57,303 nucleotides of DNA from Microbacteriaceae bacterium. GTDB taxonomy: Bacteria; Actinomycetota; Actinomycetes; Actinomycetales; Microbacteriaceae. Below the pieces are notes generated by a model. It saw only the letters and a list, made by a program, of their open reading frames with translations, was not told the DNA's origin and searched no databases. The position numbers were made by a program, and so were the translations under genes. The stretch spans positions 1 to 57,303 of the forward strand of contig JANXTR010000014.1 in the NCBI GenBank assembly GCA_025352325.1, written 5' to 3'. Positions 54,529 to 57,303 of this stretch are shown piece by piece; the first letter of the stretch is position 1; each line of letters starts with the position of its first letter.

Positions 54529-54995
54529 CAGCCATTTGGCGAATCGTCATCGGGTCCGATGATGCAGGATTCGAATACAAAGAGGTCCTCAAGGCAGATC
54601 TTCTGGGTAATCCGAATGTCGAACTTGTGGAAGATTTTGGTGTCGACGCCATCAGCCACAGCCCGTACCCAGTCGTCGCCATCGCGGCCGCCGAGGCGGT
54701 CCGGGATGGTCGTGCCGACCGAGCTCTCCTTGTCTGCGGAACGGGGCTCGGGGTCGCGATAGCAGCAAATAAGGTGAGCGGGATTCGAGCGGTCACCGCT
54801 CACGATTCGTACTCGGTTGAACGGTCCGTATTGAGCAACAACGCACAAGTGCTCGCCTTGGGACAGAGAGTCATCGGACTCGAGTTGGCTCGGCGTCTCG
54901 CGCGAGAATGGCTCACCTACGAGTTTGACGAGAAATCGCCTTCGGCGAGCAAGGTGACCTTGATGTCGGAGTATGAGAACGATGCTTCAGCCTGA
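54525..54995 (+). CDS. derI: RpiB-like isomerase, probable D-erythrulose 4-phosphate isomerase
   Basis: The 156-residue RpiB/LacAB-family protein has [12 protein letters not shown] at residues 9-20 (the usual RpiB His at this site is Asp13) and the catalytic-base Cys71 in [33 protein letters not shown] and [13 protein letters not shown] are shared with tetrulose-phosphate isomerases of EryI/DerI type, more than with ribose 5-phosphate isomerase B (family recollection). The proposed reaction is D-erythrulose 4-phosphate to D-erythrose 4-phosphate. Ribose or xylose phosphate isomerase is the alternative. GAAGGAGCACAGCA precedes the ATG, which overlaps the kinase stop. Confidence 0.8.
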   Translation: MTAIWRIVIGSDDAGFEYKEVLKADLLGNPNVELVEDFGVDAISHSPYPVVAIAAAEAVRDGRADRALLVCGTGLGVAIAANKVSGIRAVTAHDSYSVERSVLSNNAQVLALGQRVIGLELARRLAREWLTYEFDEKSPSASKVTLMSEYENDASA

Positions 54996-55022
54996 CGTCG
55001 CCAGAAACGTTCGGACGCGCGG

Positions 55023-55796
55023 ATGAATCCACGGGTAACCACGATCGGTGTGAGTCTCAAGGCGTATTTGGACCCGGATCAGACCTCAGGATGGGCGGCT
55101 CGGATCGGAGAGATCGCGTTATCGAACGAGGCCATTCTGCGCGGGGCGGTCGAAATGTTTGTGATGCCTGCGATGCCATCGTTGGCGGCGACTCAGGCAG
55201 CTCTCGCGCACACCGTGGTCAGTGTCGGCGCGCAAGACCTTTTTTGGGCTGACCGCGGGGCGTATACGGGTGCGGTGAGCGGTGCAGATCTTCGAGACAT
55301 TGGATGTCGTCTCGTCGAAGTGGGGCACCATGAGCGACGGCAATACTTCGGCGAAGACGACCAAACGATCAACTTGAAAACCGCTGCCGCCTTCCGAAAC
55401 TCTCTCATCCCCGTTTTGTGTGTCGGCGAAGTCGAGGAAGTCACTTCGTCAGCTGCCGTCGAACAATGCGTCGGGCAGCTTGAGTCCGCGCTATACGCGT
55501 CGAACGCGAGCGAGGCTCGGCAGACGCTCATTGTCGCCTATGAGCCCGTTTGGGCGATCGGTGCTGAGCGGCCAGCGTCGTCAGGACACATCAACGCGGT
55601 TGCAAAGGGGATACACCAGCACCTCAGCGAGTACAAGTGGCTCGATAATGTTCGTGTGATCTATGGTGGCAGCGCTCAAGTGGGACTTCTTCCCCAACTC
55701 AGCGACGACATCGACGGCCTTTTCCTTGGACGCTTCGCTCACGACCCGGAGTCGTTGGCGGCCATCCTCGACGACGCTCTGGTGCCCCGAAAATGA
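55023..55796 (+). CDS. lerI: Divergent triosephosphate isomerase-like protein, probable L-erythrulose 1-phosphate isomerase
   Basis: The 257-residue TIM-barrel protein keeps the catalytic residues Lys13, His102 and Glu174 but differs from true TIM around them. The N-x-K motif is Ser-Leu-Lys (residues 11-13), GHSERR is GHHERR (101-106), and the active-site loop after AYEPVWAIG is AERPASSGH instead of the usual TGKTAT-type loop. These changes match EryH/LerI-type tetrulose-phosphate isomerases. The proposed reaction is L-erythrulose 1-phosphate to D-erythrulose 4-phosphate, feeding the preceding RpiB-like enzyme. A glycolytic role is unlikely. The stop overlaps the regulator gene. Confidence 0.82.
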   Translation: MNPRVTTIGVSLKAYLDPDQTSGWAARIGEIALSNEAILRGAVEMFVMPAMPSLAATQAALAHTVVSVGAQDLFWADRGAYTGAVSGADLRDIGCRLVEVGHHERRQYFGEDDQTINLKTAAAFRNSLIPVLCVGEVEEVTSSAAVEQCVGQLESALYASNASEARQTLIVAYEPVWAIGAERPASSGHINAVAKGIHQHLSEYKWLDNVRVIYGGSAQVGLLPQLSDDIDGLFLGRFAHDPESLAAILDDALVPRK

Positions 55797-56668
55797 CCTC
55801 CATCGAGCAAGCCGGGGAAGACGCGGCCGCGGGCGGTCAAGAAGGCGCACCAGACGCGCGATCCGCCCGTCAGGCATCCCGGCAGCGAGCCATCTCCGAA
55901 GCGGTCATGGCCGAGGGTGCGATCCGCATTGAGCAGCTGGCTGAGCGGTTTGGCATCAGCGTCATGACGGTCCACCGAGACCTTGACGACCTGGAAATGC
56001 GCGGTCTACTCCGGAAAAACCGAGGCATCGCGACAGCGACGTCGACTTCTCTCGTGGAATCCAGCGACGTGTACCGCTCTGGACGGCAACTTGCTGAGAA
56101 GGAGACCATCGCCCTGGCCGCGCTGTCCTTTATCGAACCTGGACAAGCGATAATGTTGGATGATTCAACGACAGTTCTGCACCTGTCGCGGCACCTTTCG
56201 ATAAAGGCTCCGCTTACCGTCATCACGAATGTACTCACTCTGATGCAAGAGCTCCGTGGCGTCCGGGGTATCACCCTCCTCGGGGTGGGCGGGCAGTACT
56301 ACAACTGGTGCAGCGCGTTCATGGGTCGCATGGCTACGCAAACCATCGCCAATCTGAGAGCTGATGTTTTCATCATGTCGACCTCCGCGGTCACGGACGA
56401 TGTGGCATTCCACCAAACACTGGAAACCGTGGACGTGAAGCGTGCGATGTTTGACGCAGCTCGCACAAGGATCCTTCTCGTGGACCACACCAAGTTCGAC
56501 AAACACGCCCTTCATGCCCTCGTGCCACTGTCCGACTTCGATGTGGTCATCGTTGACGAGGCCACCGCCCCCGACCACCTGCAGCGCCTCCGAGCCCGAG
56601 GAGTCAATGTTCTCGTGGCCAAACACGCCCCTCAAGATCGAACGCCACGTCAAAAACCCAGCGGTTGA
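55793..56668 (+). CDS. DeoR-family transcriptional regulator of the catabolic operon
   Basis: The 291-residue protein has a short disordered Gln/Ala/Gly-rich start, a DeoR helix-turn-helix at about residues 35-90 (IRIEQLAERFGISVMTVHRD, then LDDLEMRGLLRK) and the DeoR sugar-phosphate sensor domain (EKETIALAALSFIEPGQAIM, DDSTTVLHLSRHL, LLVDHTKFDKHAL). It overlaps the isomerase gene (ATGA) and is the last gene of the operon. It probably represses the operon until a tetrulose phosphate or similar intermediate accumulates, which is inferred from its family and position. Confidence 0.9.
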   Translation: MTSIEQAGEDAAAGGQEGAPDARSARQASRQRAISEAVMAEGAIRIEQLAERFGISVMTVHRDLDDLEMRGLLRKNRGIATATSTSLVESSDVYRSGRQLAEKETIALAALSFIEPGQAIMLDDSTTVLHLSRHLSIKAPLTVITNVLTLMQELRGVRGITLLGVGGQYYNWCSAFMGRMATQTIANLRADVFIMSTSAVTDDVAFHQTLETVDVKRAMFDAARTRILLVDHTKFDKHALHALVPLSDFDVVIVDEATAPDHLQRLRARGVNVLVAKHAPQDRTPRQKPSG

Positions 56669-56757
56669 CTCGAGACCAGTGGTCAGGGTCGCAAGAGTCT
56701 CGGTCAGCAGGTCAAAGTCCCCCCACGCCTGGCCAGAGTCTCAATCAACCACGAAGG
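56669..56757. other. Spacer between the DeoR gene and the transketolase remnant
   Basis: This 89-base spacer has no gene and no clear terminator hairpin. ACGAAGG directly before 56758 may be the surviving ribosome site of the transketolase gene. I see no direct repeat or transposon end that would explain how the operon came to lie here. Confidence 0.4.
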
Positions 56758-57303
56758 ATGCAAGCCTTGTCCACATCAACACTCTCCTGGGATGACCCGG
56801 ACGATAAGGCCGTCGACACGGCTTGGATCCTCGCGGCGGACGCTGCCGAGAAGGTCGGGGACGGGGACGGGGACGGGGATCCGGGAACGACCATGAGCCG
56901 TGCTCCTCTGGCCTACTTACTCTTCCAGAAGGTCATGCGGCGCGCTCCGCACGCGCCGAACGGCACGCCCGACGTGATCCTGCTCTCCTCGGGTTCCGAG
57001 GTGCAGATCGCCGTCGACGCGCGCGAGCAGCTCAAGGCGGAGGGCATCAACGTGCGCGTGGTGTCTGTGCCGTGTCAGGAGTGGTTCGAGGAGCAGTCGG
57101 CCGAGTACCGCGAGTCGGTCCTCCCGGCCGCCGTGAAGGCGCGAGTCTCCATTGAGGCGGGCATTTCGCTCACCTGGAAGCCCTACGTGGGTGATGCCGG
57201 CCGCAGCGTCTCGATCGAGCACTTCGGGGCATCCGCCGACTACAAGACCCTCTACCGCGAGTTCGGCATGACGACGGAGGCCACCATCGCCGCCGTCAAA
57301 GAC
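56758..57303 (+). pseudogene. tkt: Transketolase with a large in-frame internal deletion (runs past the window end)
   Basis: The frame is open from the ATG at 56758 to the last base (182 codons). The first 55 or so residues are a decayed transketolase N-terminus (LSWDDPDDKAVDTAWILAAD, then PGTTMSRAPLAYLLFQKVMR). After MRRAP it jumps to the C-terminal domain (NGTPDVILLSSGSEVQIAVD, SVPCQEWFEEQSAEYRESVL, WKPYVGDAGRSVSIEHFGAS). About 500 residues, including the thiamine diphosphate and pyrimidine-binding domains, are missing. In the N-part the conserved GNGH is replaced by a Gly-Asp repeat encoded by GGGGAC units (56857-56880), so the catalytic His is lost. It cannot be active. Confidence 0.85.

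Noticed and set aside
55023-55796. The glycolytic triosephosphate isomerase gene
   Set aside because: The active-site surroundings differ from true TIM and the gene is embedded in a sugar-alcohol operon with its own importer and regulator.

Overview
The window is about 57 kb of high-GC DNA with many GTG starts and tightly overlapping genes. It carries the actinobacterial core gene orders murF-mraY-murD-ftsW-murG, ftsQ-ftsZ-yggS-sepF-yggT-divIVA-lspA-rluD-dnaE, and ctaC-ctaD-ctaF facing ctaE-qcrC-qcrA-qcrB. FtsZ, SepF, a DivIVA/Wag31 protein, a cytochrome bcc-aa3 branch and NrdR together point to an actinobacterium, most likely a member of the Microbacteriaceae. No rRNA or tRNA gene was recognised.

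Region 1 (1-24928) is the division and cell wall (dcw) cluster, and it is rearranged. murC lies on the minus strand and runs tail to tail into murG. A perfect 10-bp inverted repeat covers both stop codons. Between murC and ftsQ sit seven genes that do not belong to the usual cluster (7279-14576). They are a 759-residue protein on the minus strand and, divergent from it, a tightly coupled six-gene operon: a small Cys-pair protein, two helical proteins, a four-helix membrane protein, an OmpA-like lipoprotein and an internally duplicated protein with two CEVC motifs. None has a function I recognise. This is the best candidate in the window for an undescribed system. Further on, yggT carries an in-frame amber stop, and the DivIVA coiled coil contains six tandem 11-residue repeats.

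Region 2 (24932-46092) is ordinary core and near-core metabolism: a flavin reductase-like protein, hisD, nrdR, pyrD, a DUF3043 membrane protein, an M20 dipeptidase, an ErpA-like Fe-S carrier, the respiratory oxidase and bcc genes, trpD, a glycerol cluster (glpK, glpD and a divergent SorC-type regulator with a perfect 14-bp palindrome between them), a TfoX-N-like protein and a nucleoside hydrolase.

Region 3 (46093-47285) is a gene graveyard: an internally deleted dihydrofolate reductase-family gene, a VbhA-like antitoxin that still reads through, its frameshifted and truncated Fic toxin, a DUF4913 remnant with an amber stop, and a lone sequence resembling a CRISPR repeat. DUF4913 and Fic/VbhA modules are typical of actinobacterial plasmids and integrative elements, so this looks like a collapsed mobile element.

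Region 4 (47286-56668) is a nine-gene catabolic operon: a zinc alcohol dehydrogenase, a DUF2291 lipoprotein-like protein, a sugar ABC importer (ATPase, permease, binding protein), a DhaK-DhaL fusion kinase, an RpiB-like isomerase, a divergent TIM-like isomerase and a DeoR regulator. The set matches tetritol (erythritol/threitol) pathways: import, oxidation to erythrulose, phosphorylation, then two isomerisations to D-erythrose 4-phosphate. Next to it, at the window end, a transketolase gene (the enzyme that would use erythrose 4-phosphate) survives only as an in-frame fusion of its N-terminal and C-terminal ends.
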